Shown: positions 54,115 through 63,826, counted from the stretch's first letter. The stretch is DNA of 64,000 nucleotides from Catelliglobosispora koreensis DSM 44566 (GCF_000379685.1 NZ_KB903258.1:42355-106354), one strand, 5' to 3'. A program made the numbers and translations. Notes: generated by a model not told the origin, from the letters alone.

Positions 54115-54120
54115 ATGCTA
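54115..54120 (-). promoter_or_regulatory. candidate -10 of ileS leader transcript
   Basis: TAGCAT on the minus strand lies a few bases upstream of the predicted T-box Stem I. No convincing -35 was found. Confidence 0.35.
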
Positions 54121-54248
54121 CCCGAACCTTAAAGGTCACCGCGAACGGGTTAAGAATCCGACAAGGTTCTGGCCCTACGGGCGAGTGACGCCGACGTGCA
54201 TCGACCCCCATCATGTGCGGTGTTCATATTTAGAACGAGAGGCCACTG

Positions 54249-54827
54249 ATGGCAGACTCCGAAGACACCACACAGGACAATCCCGGTGGTGAAGCGGACC
54301 GTGATTCGGTATCCGGCCGCTACAAGAGCAAGCACGATTCCACTAAGGATGGTGACGGCAACGATAAGGACAAGGACGACGACGGCAAGAAGCGGTGGCT
54401 ACTCCTCCTGTTACTGCTCCTGATCTTGCTGTTGCTCCTTTGTGCCGGCTTTGCCTACATGAAGTGGTGGAAGAAGGATCCAACAACCCCTGCGGCGTCA
54501 TCCCCGTCGCCGACCGTCGCGGTTACGACCGAGGCGCCGAAGCCTTCACCAACCCCCACCACCGCTTCACCCAGCCCGTCGGCAAGCCCGACGATCAAGA
54601 CCGTCGCCATGCCGAACGTTGTGGGCATGAAGGCGGACGCGGCTAAGGCGACCCTGGAAGCGGCCGGTTTCGTCAACATCAAGTTTGTTGCCGAAGGCAG
54701 CGACCAGCCCCTCAACCTGCTCGTCAGCTATGTCGTCACCAAGCAGTCCGTTCCGGCTGGCACTCAGGTGCCCGTCGACACGGCTCTGGTGATCACCGCC
54801 AAGCCGTCCAGCAACGGCAAGGGCTGA
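54249..54827 (+). CDS. single-pass PASTA-domain protein
   Basis: The 192-residue protein has a very acidic, Lys/Asp-rich cytosolic N-terminus (KDKDDDGKK), a membrane helix of nearly pure Leu (WLLLLLLLLILLLLLCAGFAY, about 50-70 without its last residue), a Pro/Thr/Ser linker and one extracytoplasmic PASTA domain (PNVVGMKADAAKATLEAAGF ... QSVPAGTQVPVDTALVITA). PASTA domains bind peptidoglycan fragments; no kinase or transpeptidase domain is attached. It is divergent from ileS. Confidence 0.88.
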   Translation: MADSEDTTQDNPGGEADRDSVSGRYKSKHDSTKDGDGNDKDKDDDGKKRWLLLLLLLLILLLLLCAGFAYMKWWKKDPTTPAASSPSPTVAVTTEAPKPSPTPTTASPSPSASPTIKTVAMPNVVGMKADAAKATLEAAGFVNIKFVAEGSDQPLNLLVSYVVTKQSVPAGTQVPVDTALVITAKPSSNGKG

Positions 54828-54844
54828 GCGAAATCTATTTATCA

Positions 54845-54879
54845 TCACGGCCGTGACCCGTTTAGGGTCACGGCCGTGA
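54845..54879. promoter_or_regulatory. two perfect palindromes flanking the ABC exporter promoter
   Basis: The 12-base palindrome TCACGGCCGTGA occurs at 54845-54856 and 54868-54879, centres 23 bases apart. Together they also form a 15-base inverted repeat with CCC/GGG. Between them is TAGGGT (54863-54868), a -10 candidate 7 bases before the GTG start at 54876, which lies inside the second palindrome. This arrangement looks like a paired operator for a dimeric regulator. Confidence 0.65.
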
Positions 54880-55856
54880 CTGACTACGCGATCGAGGCGG
54901 CTGGGCTGCGCCGCACCTACCGCAGCCGCACGGGGTGGCTCAGGCCGAAGGTCAAAGAAGTCGAGGCTGTCAAGGGCGTCAGCTTCACCGTTGCCAAGGG
55001 GGAACTGTTCGGCCTGCTCGGGCCGAACGGCGCCGGGAAAACGACGACCATCAAAATGCTCAACACCCTGCTGATTCCCACCGGCGGGCACGCGCGGATC
55101 TTTGGCAAGGACGTCGTTGCGGAAACCCGCGAAGTTCGCCAGCGGATCGGCTATGTCTTCGGTGGCGACCGGGGCCTTTATGACCGGCTTTCCGGTCTGG
55201 ATAACCTCCGCTATTTCGCCGAGCTTTACGGCATCCCGCCCCGCGAGCAGAAGCAGCGCATCGGCGAGCTGCTCGAACTCGTCAACCTCACCGGCCGTGA
55301 ACGCGAGCGCGTCGAGGGCTATTCGCGCGGCATGCGCCAGCGTCTGCACATAGCCCGGGGCCTGCTGCACCGCCCGTCCGTGCTCTTCCTCGACGAGCCG
55401 TCGATCGGCGTCGACCCCGTGGCCGCGCGTGATTTGCGCCGCACCGTCGCCGACTTGGCCGCGACCGGCACCACCGTGCTGCTCACCACGCACTACATGG
55501 CCGAAGCCGACGAGCTGTGCGACCGGATCGCCGTGATCGCCCAGGGCGAGCTGAAAGCCCTTGGCACGCCTGAAGAACTCAAGCACCACGCCGATGGCCG
55601 CACCGTGCTTGAGGTTGAGGCCTATGGGCTTGAGGACGAGACCTTCAAAGACATCAAAAACCTCCATGGGGTACGCGAGGCGACGCTCGAAACCCAAGGA
55701 GCGGTTCAGCTGCTGACCGTGCAGTCGGTCTCCGATGTGGACGTTCAGCCCAGTGTGCTGGCCCGCCTCGGGGGCATCCGGCTTGGCCGCGTCGCCGCGC
55801 GCCAGCCCACGCTCGAGGACGCCTACGTCGCCATCGTCGCGGGAGACCGCTCGTGA
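54876..55856 (+). CDS. ABC transporter ATP-binding protein (DrrA/NodI-like exporter)
   Basis: The 326-residue ATPase has Walker A GPNGAGKTTT, Q-loop region, signature YSRGMRQRL, Walker B VLFLDEPSIGVDP and the H-loop TTHYMAEADE. A C-terminal extension is typical of ABC-2 drug or polysaccharide exporters. The GTG start is apparently leaderless. It forms an operon with two permeases (GTGA overlap with the first). Substrate unknown. Confidence 0.92.
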   Translation: MTDYAIEAAGLRRTYRSRTGWLRPKVKEVEAVKGVSFTVAKGELFGLLGPNGAGKTTTIKMLNTLLIPTGGHARIFGKDVVAETREVRQRIGYVFGGDRGLYDRLSGLDNLRYFAELYGIPPREQKQRIGELLELVNLTGRERERVEGYSRGMRQRLHIARGLLHRPSVLFLDEPSIGVDPVAARDLRRTVADLAATGTTVLLTTHYMAEADELCDRIAVIAQGELKALGTPEELKHHADGRTVLEVEAYGLEDETFKDIKNLHGVREATLETQGAVQLLTVQSVSDVDVQPSVLARLGGIRLGRVAARQPTLEDAYVAIVAGDRS

Positions 55857-56623
55857 GGGTGCTGCGGCTCATCGGCATCGGGACCCTGATGCACTTCAAG
55901 ACCATGAGCCGGGGGCTGTTCGAGATCGCCACTGGCCTCATCGTTCCCATCATCCAGGCGACGATGGCCGTCTACCTGCTGCGCGCCGGTGACGAGCCGC
56001 AGAACATGGTCAAGGCCGCCGTTGGCGCTGGCCTCATGGGCATCTGGTCGTCGGTCATCTTCGGTTCCGGCGGCGCGATCCAGCGCCAGCGCTGGCAGGG
56101 CACGCTGGAGATGATGGTCATCGCGCCGCGCCCGCTCGCCCTGAGCGTGCTCCCGGTCACCATCGCGACCGGCCTGCAGGGGCTCTACACGATGGCGGCG
56201 ACGCTGGGCTGGGGCTGGCTGCTGTTCGGCATCGTGCCCGATTTCAGTCACCCGCTGCTGTTCCTGGTGGCCGTCCCGGCCTGTGTGATCGGGCTCGGCA
56301 TGTTCGGTCTGCTGCTCGCCTCGACGTTCGTCTTGATGCGCAACGCCAACGCGGTCTGCAATACCTTGGAGTACCCCATCTGGTTGTTGTCAGGAATGCT
56401 CGTGCCTTTGACGGTCCTTCCGGATTGGACGAACCCGTTCGCCGCGATCCTGCCCACGACGTGGGGAGCGCGCGCCGTGCACGAGGCCGCGTCAGGTGGC
56501 GCGGTCTGGCCGTCCGTAGCGGCTTGCCTCGCGATCAGCGCCGCCTGCTTCGCCGCGGGCGCCCTGATGATGTCCTATGTGGAACGCCGGGCGCGGGCTT
56601 CGGCCACCCTGGCCCTGTCTTAG
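55853..56623 (+). CDS. ABC-2 type transporter permease
   Basis: The 256-residue protein has about six membrane helices (GLIVPIIQATMAVYLLRA, AVGAGLMGIWSSVIFGSG, VTIATGLQGLYTMAATLGWG) and the ABC-2 region around WLLSGMLVPLTVLPDWTNPF. It overlaps the ATPase gene as GTGA and forms a heteromeric exporter with the next permease. Confidence 0.88.
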   Translation: MRVLRLIGIGTLMHFKTMSRGLFEIATGLIVPIIQATMAVYLLRAGDEPQNMVKAAVGAGLMGIWSSVIFGSGGAIQRQRWQGTLEMMVIAPRPLALSVLPVTIATGLQGLYTMAATLGWGWLLFGIVPDFSHPLLFLVAVPACVIGLGMFGLLLASTFVLMRNANAVCNTLEYPIWLLSGMLVPLTVLPDWTNPFAAILPTTWGARAVHEAASGGAVWPSVAACLAISAACFAAGALMMSYVERRARASATLALS

Positions 56624-56633
56624 GGAGACCGCC

Positions 56634-57410
56634 ATGCGCCTGATCTTCGTCGGCGGTGCCATCGCCTACCGCGCCCTGTTCAACTGGACGACGCCGTCCA
56701 TGTTCATCGGCACCTTGCTCGTTGGCCCGGTCTTTCAGCTGCTCTTCTTCGCCTACCTCGGGCGTCAGCTCGGTGTGGCCAACGACGGTTTCTACATCGT
56801 CGGCAACGCGGTGCTGGCCGCGTCTGCTCTGTGCCTGTTCGGCGGCACCATGGCGGTGTCCAACGAAAGGCGTTACAGCACGCTGAGCAATGTGCTGCTC
56901 TCCCCTCGCAGCCGGACCCTGATCTTTCTCGGGCGGGCGCTTCCCTACGCCGGCAACGGTTTGCTGGTCGCGACCTTCACCCTCGTGGTCGGAAAGTTCC
57001 TGCTCAACATGAGTGTCCCGGGCACGGCCTGGTTCGGGCTGATCCTCACGCTCGCCGCCGCTTCACTGTCAGCCGCGTTCTTCGGCCTCGTCCTCGGCTC
57101 GATCGGGCTCCGGTTCCGCGACGTATGGCTGATCTCCAATTCGATGGTCGCCGTGATGATCCTACTATCTGGGACCACCGTCCCACGGGAGAACCTTCCC
57201 GCCGCCCTTCGAGCCATCGGTGACTTTCTTCCTTTGACGCACGCGGCGGCGGCCGCACGGGAGCTGGCGGGCGGCGAAACCCTCGCGAATGTCCTTCCCG
57301 GACTGGGACTCGAGGTCGCCATCGGTGCTGGCTACGCCATCATCGCCGCGGTCCTGCTCAAGATTTTCGAGTACGAAAGCAGGCGCACGGCGAGCCTCGA
57401 CACACTGTGA
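56634..57410 (+). CDS. ABC-2 type transporter permease
   Basis: The 258-residue second permease has helices at PSMFIGTLLVGPVFQLLFFA, FYIVGNAVLAASALCLFGGT and the ABC-2 motif SNSMVAVMILLSGTTVPREN. ATG at 56634 follows AGGGAG; it starts 10 bases after the first permease. Confidence 0.88.
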   Translation: MRLIFVGGAIAYRALFNWTTPSMFIGTLLVGPVFQLLFFAYLGRQLGVANDGFYIVGNAVLAASALCLFGGTMAVSNERRYSTLSNVLLSPRSRTLIFLGRALPYAGNGLLVATFTLVVGKFLLNMSVPGTAWFGLILTLAAASLSAAFFGLVLGSIGLRFRDVWLISNSMVAVMILLSGTTVPRENLPAALRAIGDFLPLTHAAAAARELAGGETLANVLPGLGLEVAIGAGYAIIAAVLLKIFEYESRRTASLDTL

Positions 57411-57531
57411 TGACCACGAATGGATGACCTGTATCGATACGTTCGGGTGGGATCAGGCTGCCGACACATACTTTCCACGATCGACACACGGGCCTAGTCT
57501 GAGCAAGAGGGAGGATCGGGGAGGAATTGAC

Positions 57532-58698
57532 GTGGCGCGCTTGGGGCGCAAGCCGGTGCGGCCGGGCCGGGTGACCATAGCGGTCTCCCTCGGCACCCTC
57601 GGCTTGTTCGTGATATCGATGGCTGCCGGCATGAAGGACTGGCCGTTTGGCGCAGCCGGTGCGGCGATGCTCATTGTCGCGGTCGCGCTGCTGACGACCA
57701 CCTCCATGCGCAGCACTGACAAGGCTTATGTGGTCGGCACCGTGCACGTGGTCAAGGTGTCGGCTCCTCCATTGACGACCGACTTCGGCCGTTGCGAGAT
57801 GCAGGTGCTCGTCGACGCACCAGGCCATCCTGGGCAGACAGTGGTCATCCGCGACCCGCGGGTGCCGGTCACCAAGTGGCCTGACGTGGGCGAAACCCTT
57901 CCCGCGCTGGTCTCGGTCGCCGATGCCCGGCGCATCAAAATCCAGTGGGACCGCGTCGGCACCTACGGCGAACGCTACGAGTCGTCCTTTGACGACGAAG
58001 AGCTGGCCTTTGACCCCGACGACAGGCAGCCCGCCGCGCCGTCGATGTCGCTCGGCGATCCGGGATCACTCCCCCGCCGTCAGCCGGCCTGGGCGTCGCA
58101 GACCGAGACGCATTCCGTCGCCGTCCTCGAAGGCGAGCTGGTTCCGTTGCAGCGCAGCCCGCTGCAGGAGCCGGGCCAGCCGCCGCTGGCACAGGTCGAT
58201 TCCATTGACTTTTCGTCGCTAGCCGAACCGGTCGAAGCCACACCGCCGCAAAAGGGCCCGGTCTTCGCGGCTGAGCCGAGTCAAGTAATTCACTCATCAC
58301 CGCAAGCCCGGCCCGCGTCCGCTGGTTCCATTCACGGTGTCGGCATCACGGTTCTGGTCACGGAACTGGCCCGCTCACTGGAGTTCTACCGCGACATGCT
58401 GGGCTTCTACGAGATTGATGGCGGTCCTGAGACCGTCATCCTGGCCTCGGGCGAAACCCGGCTCGTTCTCGTGACCGCGGCCGAGCTATCGCCCGTGCAC
58501 AAGCGCGTCGTGCACTTGAACCTTGAAGTCGGCGACGTTGAGGCCGTATACGAGGAACTCAAGATCCGGGGCGTTCGCTTTACGTACCCGCCCCGCGTCG
58601 TGAACCACGGCGAGCGGCTTGAGCTTGTCGCAGCCGCGTTCCGTGACCCCGACGGGCACGGCATCGCCATCACCCAGTGGAAAGCCCGCAGCGCCTAG
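57532..58698 (+). CDS. two-helix membrane protein fused to a C-terminal VOC/glyoxalase domain
   Basis: The 388-residue protein has two N-terminal membrane helices (about 14-34 and 40-57), a soluble DUF-like beta domain (KAYVVGTVHVVKVSAPPLTT ... GQTVVIRDPRVPVTKWPDVG), a disordered Pro/Gln-rich linker of about 100 residues, and a C-terminal vicinal-oxygen-chelate domain (GVGITVLVTELARSLEFYRD ... FRDPDGHGIAITQW). GTG at 57532 has GGGGAGGAA upstream. Candidate metal ligands are His and Glu in the VOC part. Tethering a VOC domain to the membrane is unusual; function unknown. Confidence 0.8.
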   Translation: MARLGRKPVRPGRVTIAVSLGTLGLFVISMAAGMKDWPFGAAGAAMLIVAVALLTTTSMRSTDKAYVVGTVHVVKVSAPPLTTDFGRCEMQVLVDAPGHPGQTVVIRDPRVPVTKWPDVGETLPALVSVADARRIKIQWDRVGTYGERYESSFDDEELAFDPDDRQPAAPSMSLGDPGSLPRRQPAWASQTETHSVAVLEGELVPLQRSPLQEPGQPPLAQVDSIDFSSLAEPVEATPPQKGPVFAAEPSQVIHSSPQARPASAGSIHGVGITVLVTELARSLEFYRDMLGFYEIDGGPETVILASGETRLVLVTAAELSPVHKRVVHLNLEVGDVEAVYEELKIRGVRFTYPPRVVNHGERLELVAAAFRDPDGHGIAITQWKARSA

Positions 58699-59093
58699 AG
58701 CAGCACGCGCCGGCGCACGTAAAGGACGTAAAGCCAGGCGAGGCCAAAGGTCACGCCGACCGCGCCAATCATCCAGTGCAGGAAGCCGCACAACACGAAG
58801 AAGGCCTGCAAGACAAGCACCAGCCGCCAGCCGATCGGCTTACGCAGCAAGCCTATGCACAACATCGCGGCGACGGCACCGCCCGCGGTCACGACGAGCT
58901 GGGCGTTGCTGATTCCCTCTTCAAGCGTCCGGATCGGCAGGATCGCCAGCAAGAGCACGAGTGCTTCCATCGTTAGCGTGATCGCGCCCAGCCCACGCAT
59001 GGCGCTGCTGGGATTGCGCAGCCCACTGGGCTTTCCGCCAAACGACATGTTGACGGGGCGGGCAACCCGGTCCTTCGACGGTCGTGTGCTCAT
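58695..59093 (-). CDS. DUF4233 membrane protein
   Basis: The 132-residue protein has four hydrophobic helices (MRGLGAITLTMEALVLLLAI, QLVVTAGGAVAAMLCIGLL, GWRLVLVLQAFFVLCGFLHW, GVTFGLAWLYVLYVRRR). It overlaps folC by four bases; the valS-folC-DUF4233 order is conserved in actinobacteria. Function unknown. Confidence 0.9.
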   Translation of the reverse strand: MSTRPSKDRVARPVNMSFGGKPSGLRNPSSAMRGLGAITLTMEALVLLLAILPIRTLEEGISNAQLVVTAGGAVAAMLCIGLLRKPIGWRLVLVLQAFFVLCGFLHWMIGAVGVTFGLAWLYVLYVRRRVLL

Positions 59094-60415
59094 CGCCGCA
59101 AGAGCTTTCGCGCATCCGCGACGGTGACCACCGACCCGGTGATCAGCACGCCGATCCCGGAGTAGTTAAGCTCCACATCGGACTCCGCGAGACCGACCGC
59201 GGCCCCGATCGCGTCAGGCAGCTCTGGTTCGACCGTCACCCGATCCGGGCCGAAGATCTCGATGGCGATCTCGCCGAGCTCTTCGGCTGGCATCGCGCGC
59301 GGAGACGAGTTGCGCGTGCAAACGATATGCACGGCAACGGGTTCGAGCTGTTCGAGCACGCCGTGCACGTCTTTGTCGCCAAGGATCGCGACGACGGCGA
59401 CCAGACGCTCAAACGCGAATTCCTCGGTGAGCGCCTTCGCTGTGGCGGCCATGCCGTGCGGGTTGTGTGCCGCGTCGACGAGAATCGTTGGCGCCGTGCG
59501 CACTTTCTCCAGCCGTCCAGGCGACGACGTGCCCGCGAAGCCCTCGCGCACCAGCTCCACATCAAGTTGCTTATTCGGGCCAGCGCCAAGGAAAGCCTCG
59601 ACCGCGGCCAAGGCGACCGCGGCGTTCTGCGCCTGGTGCGGGCCGTGCAGCGGAACGAAAATGTCCTCGTATTCACCGCCGAGCCCTTGCAGCGTCAGGA
59701 CTTGACCGCCCACGGCCATCGACCGGCCCAGCACACCAAACTCGCTGCCCTCACGGGCCAGGGTCGCGCCCATTTCGGCACAGCGGTCGAGGATCGGCTC
59801 CATCGCTTCGGGCGGCTGTGCGGCGCAGATCAGCGTCGCTCCAGGGTGGACGATCCCCGACTTCGCCAAAGCGATGTCCTGCAACGTATCGCCGAGCCAC
59901 TCGGTGTGGTCGAGCCCGATCGGCGTGATCACGGCGATGCCGGCCTGAATGACGTTGGTGGAGTCTTCCTCCCCGCCTAAGCCGACCTCGATGACGGCGA
60001 CGTCGACTGGGGCGTCAGCGAAGGCGGCGAACGCGAGCGCTGTCGTCATGTCGAAGTAGCTCAGTGACTCATCGTTGCGTGCGTCCAGCAGTTCCGCGAC
60101 CGGACCGACCTCGCGGTAAACCGCGACGAACCGTTCCTCGTCGATGGGCTCACCGTCGAGACTGATCCGCTCCCGCACGGTTTCCAGATGCGGGCTCGTG
60201 TACCGGCCGGTGTGCAAGCCGTGCGCTTGCAGCAAACTGTCGATCATCCGGGCGGTCGACGTCTTGCCGTTCGTGCCGGTGATATGGATCGAGGGGTACG
60301 CCCGCTGCGGGCTGCCCAGCACATCGAGCAGTTCGACAATGCGGCTCAGGTCAAACACATACCGTGTGAACCCACGGGCATCGAGTTCGGCTTCGACCTC
60401 GGCGTACTCGCTCAC
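59090..60415 (-). CDS. folC: folylpolyglutamate/dihydrofolate synthase
   Basis: The 441-residue Mur-ligase-fold enzyme adds glutamates to folates. It has [17 protein letters not shown] (P-loop), [20 protein letters not shown](E)EDSTN (the usual form is GLGGRxDATN) and [16 protein letters not shown] at 60413-60415 overlaps the valS stop. It is co-transcribed with valS and DUF4233. Confidence 0.94.
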   Translation of the reverse strand: MSEYAEVEAELDARGFTRYVFDLSRIVELLDVLGSPQRAYPSIHITGTNGKTSTARMIDSLLQAHGLHTGRYTSPHLETVRERISLDGEPIDEERFVAVYREVGPVAELLDARNDESLSYFDMTTALAFAAFADAPVDVAVIEVGLGGEEDSTNVIQAGIAVITPIGLDHTEWLGDTLQDIALAKSGIVHPGATLICAAQPPEAMEPILDRCAEMGATLAREGSEFGVLGRSMAVGGQVLTLQGLGGEYEDIFVPLHGPHQAQNAAVALAAVEAFLGAGPNKQLDVELVREGFAGTSSPGRLEKVRTAPTILVDAAHNPHGMAATAKALTEEFAFERLVAVVAILGDKDVHGVLEQLEPVAVHIVCTRNSSPRAMPAEELGEIAIEIFGPDRVTVEPELPDAIGAAVGLAESDVELNYSGIGVLITGSVVTVADARKLLRR

Positions 60416-63000
60416 GCAGTCAGCCTAGTCAGTGCCTCGTCGATCCGGGCCACATCGGCCTGCGCCACAGCGAGCCGGTCACGCAGTTTTCCAACCACGT
60501 CAGCGGGTGCCTTGGCGAGGAAGCCTTCGTTGCCCAGCTTCGCGGTCGCCTGCGCGATTTCCTTCTCAGCCGCGGCCCGGTCCTTCGTCAACCGCGCCTT
60601 CTCCGCCGCCACGTCAATCGACCCACGCGTGTCCAGCGCGACGGTGATAGTCCCCGCGCTTGCGGCGGTCGCCTCGCTTGGCGCGCCGGTCGCGATCGTG
60701 ACGGTGGCGGTGGCGGTGAAGTCGTCTCCAGCGGGCTCCAGGCGGGCGAGTGAGCGCACCAGGTCCTCGTGGGCCGTCATCCCCTCGATCCTGGCAGCGA
60801 CCTTCTGGCCGGGCTTGAGGCCCTGATCCGAACGGAACCTGCGCACCTCGGTCACGACCCGCTGCAGCAGCTCGACCGAAGCCTCGGCAACGTCATCGAT
60901 GAGCGCTTCGTCAGCGACCGGCCAGGAGGCGACCATGACGGAACCCTCCGACTTGGTCAGCGCGCACCACAGCTCGTCGGTCACGAACGGAATGATCGGG
61001 TGCAGCAGCCGCAGCAACTGGTCGAGCACGTGACCCAGGACGCGAGGGTTGAGGGCCGACTTCGACAACTCGACATACCAGTCGCACACTTCGTCCCAAG
61101 CGAAGTGGAACAGCGTGTCACAGACCTTCGCGAACTCGAACGCCTCGAACTGTTCGTTCACGTCGGCGATGGTGTGCTGCAAGCGCGACAGGATCCACTT
61201 GTCCACAGTGGACAGTTCCGCCGGCAGGTCACCTTCGACGTGCGCGCCGTTCATAAGCGCGAACCGCGTGGCGTTCCACAGTTTGTTACAGAAGTTCCGT
61301 GAGCCCTGGCACCACTCTTCGCTCACCGGCACATCGGCGCCCGGGTTAGCTCCCTTGGCCAAGGTGAACCGCGTCGCGTCAGCGCCGAAGCGGTCGATCC
61401 AGTCCAGTGGATCCACCACGTTGCCAAACGACTTGCTCATCTTCTTGCCGTATTGGTCACGCACCATGCCATGCAGCGCAACGACATTGAACGGCTGCTT
61501 GCCATTCATGCCATAGAGACCGAACATCATCATCCGGGCGACCCAGAAGAACAAGATGTCGTACCCGGTGACGAGCACCGAAGTCGGGTAGAACTTGGCC
61601 AAGTCATCCGTCGGGTCGGGCCAGCCGAGCGTGCTAAACGGCCACAGGGCAGAGGAGAACCAAGTGTCGAGAACGTCTTCGTCCTGAACCCAGCCCTCGC
61701 CCGAGGGCGGCTCGTTATCGGGGCCGACACAAACGACTTCGCCGTTCGGGCCGTACCACACCGGAATCCGGTGACCCCACCACAACTGACGCGAGATGCA
61801 CCAGTCGTGCATGTTGTCGACCCACGAGAAATACCGCGGCGCAAGGGAAGCCGGCTCGATCCGGACGCGGCCGTCGCGCACGGCATCCCCAGCGGCTTGC
61901 GCCAGAGGCTTGGTGTTGACGAACCACTGCAGTGACAGCCGGGGCTCAACCGTTGTCTTGCAACGGGAGCAGTGCCCAACCGCGTGAACGTAAGGGCGCT
62001 TCTCGGCGACGATCAGGCCCTGTGCCCGCAGAGCCGCGACCACGGCGGGCCGTGCCTCATAACGGTCCAGCCCCTGGAACGGACCGTGCACCGTGATGAT
62101 CGCCCGCTCGTCCATCATCGTGATCGAGGGCAGGTTGTGCCGCTGGCCGATCTCGAAGTCATTCGGGTCGTGCGCCGGAGTGACCTTCACACAGCCAGTC
62201 CCGAAAGCCGGGTCCACATGCGAGTCACCAACGATCGGGATGCGCCTGCCGGTCAGGGGGAGCTCGACTTCAGTACCAATCAAATGCTTGTAACGCTCAT
62301 CGTCTGGGTGAACGGCGACGGCGGTGTCCCCGAGCATGGTCTCGGCGCGGGTCGTCGCCACCACGATTTCGTCGCTGTAGCGGATCGAAACGAGCTCGCC
62401 CTCATCGTCGGTGTGCTCGACTTCGATGTCGGACAGGGCCGTCAGACAGCGGGGGCACCAGTTAATGATGCGTTCCGCCCGGTAGATCAGCCCGTCGTCG
62501 TAGAGGCGCTTGAAGATGGTCTGCACCGCCATCGACAGGCCATCGTCCATCGTGAACCGCTCACGGCTCCAGTCGACGGAGTCACCAAGGCGGCGCATCT
62601 GGCCGAGAATGGCACCGCCAGACTCGGCTTTCCACTGCCACACCCGCTCGACGAACTTCTCCCGGCCCAAGTCGTGCCGCGAAAGTCCTTCAGCCGCAAG
62701 CTTTCGCTCGACCACGTTCTGCGTGGCGATACCCGCGTGGTCCATGCCCGGCAGCCACAGCGTCTCGAAACCCTGCATCCGCTTACGCCGCACGAGCGCG
62801 TCCTGAATCGTGTGATCGAGGGCGTGGCCAACATGAAGCGAACCCGTCACATTCGGCGGCGGAATGACAACCGAGAACGGGGGCTTATCGCTTTTCGCAT
62901 CCGCGTCGAAGTAGCCCGACGCCACCCAGTGCTCATAACGCCGGTGCTCGACGTCGCCTGGTTGGTAGGCCGCCGCTAGCTGCTGTGGTGTGTCGGTCAC
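60412..63000 (-). CDS. valS: valyl-tRNA synthetase
   Basis: The 862-residue class Ia synthetase has the HIGH-equivalent [25 protein letters not shown]1 editing domain and a C-terminal coiled coil ([20 protein letters not shown]). GTG at 62998-63000 has a TAGACT box (63007-63012, complement) 6 bases upstream, so it appears leaderless, leaving no room for a T-box. Confidence 0.97.
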   Translation of the reverse strand: MTDTPQQLAAAYQPGDVEHRRYEHWVASGYFDADAKSDKPPFSVVIPPPNVTGSLHVGHALDHTIQDALVRRKRMQGFETLWLPGMDHAGIATQNVVERKLAAEGLSRHDLGREKFVERVWQWKAESGGAILGQMRRLGDSVDWSRERFTMDDGLSMAVQTIFKRLYDDGLIYRAERIINWCPRCLTALSDIEVEHTDDEGELVSIRYSDEIVVATTRAETMLGDTAVAVHPDDERYKHLIGTEVELPLTGRRIPIVGDSHVDPAFGTGCVKVTPAHDPNDFEIGQRHNLPSITMMDERAIITVHGPFQGLDRYEARPAVVAALRAQGLIVAEKRPYVHAVGHCSRCKTTVEPRLSLQWFVNTKPLAQAAGDAVRDGRVRIEPASLAPRYFSWVDNMHDWCISRQLWWGHRIPVWYGPNGEVVCVGPDNEPPSGEGWVQDEDVLDTWFSSALWPFSTLGWPDPTDDLAKFYPTSVLVTGYDILFFWVARMMMFGLYGMNGKQPFNVVALHGMVRDQYGKKMSKSFGNVVDPLDWIDRFGADATRFTLAKGANPGADVPVSEEWCQGSRNFCNKLWNATRFALMNGAHVEGDLPAELSTVDKWILSRLQHTIADVNEQFEAFEFAKVCDTLFHFAWDEVCDWYVELSKSALNPRVLGHVLDQLLRLLHPIIPFVTDELWCALTKSEGSVMVASWPVADEALIDDVAEASVELLQRVVTEVRRFRSDQGLKPGQKVAARIEGMTAHEDLVRSLARLEPAGDDFTATATVTIATGAPSEATAASAGTITVALDTRGSIDVAAEKARLTKDRAAAEKEIAQATAKLGNEGFLAKAPADVVGKLRDRLAVAQADVARIDEALTRLTA

Positions 63001-63045
63001 CGCGCAAGTCTACTAAGCCCCAAAACGTTGTTACGCTCCACTGTC

Positions 63046-63660
63046 GTGACAGAGCTCGTTTCGCTGCAAGAGCCGACTGAACCAGAGTCGCGCCCCCGCA
63101 CCTCACGCGTAAAAATCCTGCTAGCGGTCCTCGGAGTGAGCGTTGTGGTGGCTTCGCTGACACTTGGCCCCACGGTCTGGCGCATGGTGTCGCAACGGTC
63201 CCCTGAACTGACCGTCCCGCCAAACGTCGGCACGTTCACCGTCCACACGAGCGAAGTCGGCAAGCAAGCGTCCTCGGATCTCATCACGGCATTGCGTGCT
63301 GAATTCGACGACGACCTGAGCAACACCATCGACGCGATCTACCTGGACGCCGACCAGAACGTGAACAAGAGCGTCATCATCGCGGCCGCGACGGTGTTCC
63401 TCTTCAACCCAGAAGCCGAACTAGGCACCTTCATGGCCATCGCCGGAGGCAGCGGTGACTCCAGCCAACTCACCACAGTGGAACCCGGTCCCCTTAACGG
63501 ACACATGAAGTGCGGCGAAAGCGGAGAAGGCCAAGACTTGCTTACCTATTGCGGTTGGGCCGACCACGGAAGTATCGCTATAGCGCTATTCCCGGGACGG
63601 TCCATAAACGAGGCAGCGAAGTTAATGGTGGAAATCCGCGGCGCTATTCAAAAGCGTTAG
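63046..63660 (+). CDS. single-pass membrane protein, unknown function
   Basis: The 204-residue protein has a membrane helix at about 22-42 (KILLAVLGVSVVVASLTLGP) and an extracytoplasmic domain containing GHMKCGESGEGQDLLTYCGW, a likely disulfide pair, and a terminal SINEAAKLMVEIRGAIQ helix. No family recognised. GTG at 63046 lies 8 bases after a TACGCT box, suggesting leaderless expression; TTG at 63028 is less likely. Confidence 0.8.
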   Translation: MTELVSLQEPTEPESRPRTSRVKILLAVLGVSVVVASLTLGPTVWRMVSQRSPELTVPPNVGTFTVHTSEVGKQASSDLITALRAEFDDDLSNTIDAIYLDADQNVNKSVIIAAATVFLFNPEAELGTFMAIAGGSGDSSQLTTVEPGPLNGHMKCGESGEGQDLLTYCGWADHGSIAIALFPGRSINEAAKLMVEIRGAIQKR

Positions 63661-63666
63661 AAACGA

Positions 63667-63698
63667 GTTAAGGCCCACCATTGCTGGTGGGCCTTAAC
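63667..63698. terminator. bidirectional terminator after the rRNA operon
   Basis: GTTAAGGCCCACCA (63667-63680) and TGGTGGGCCTTAAC (63685-63698) form a 14-pair perfect stem with a 4-base loop, just after both the membrane protein stop and the 3' end of 5S rRNA. Confidence 0.85.
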
Positions 63699-63709
63699 AT
63701 CGATGTTTG

Positions 63710-63826
63710 TCCGGCGGTGTCCTACTCTCCCACACCATCGCTAGTGCAGTACCATCGGCGCTGGCAGGCTTAGCTTCCAGGTTCGGAATGTGGCTGGGCG
63801 TTTCCCTGCCGCTATAACCGCCGAAA
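63710..63826 (-). rRNA. rrf: 5S ribosomal RNA
   Basis: The reverse complement reads TTTCGGCGGTTATAGCGGCA at the 5' end, GAACCTGGAAGCTAAGCC in the middle and GAGAGTAGGACACCGCCGGA at the 3' end, all classic 5S blocks. Ends are estimated to within a few bases. Confidence 0.95.

Noticed and set aside
54845..54879. Intrinsic terminator for the PASTA gene
   Set aside because: No T tract follows on either strand, and the second arm contains the GTG start of the ABC gene; an operator explains it better.
63001..63045. T-box or leader control of valS
   Set aside because: Only 45 bases separate valS from the divergent gene, with a TAGACT box 6 bases from the GTG, leaving no leader.
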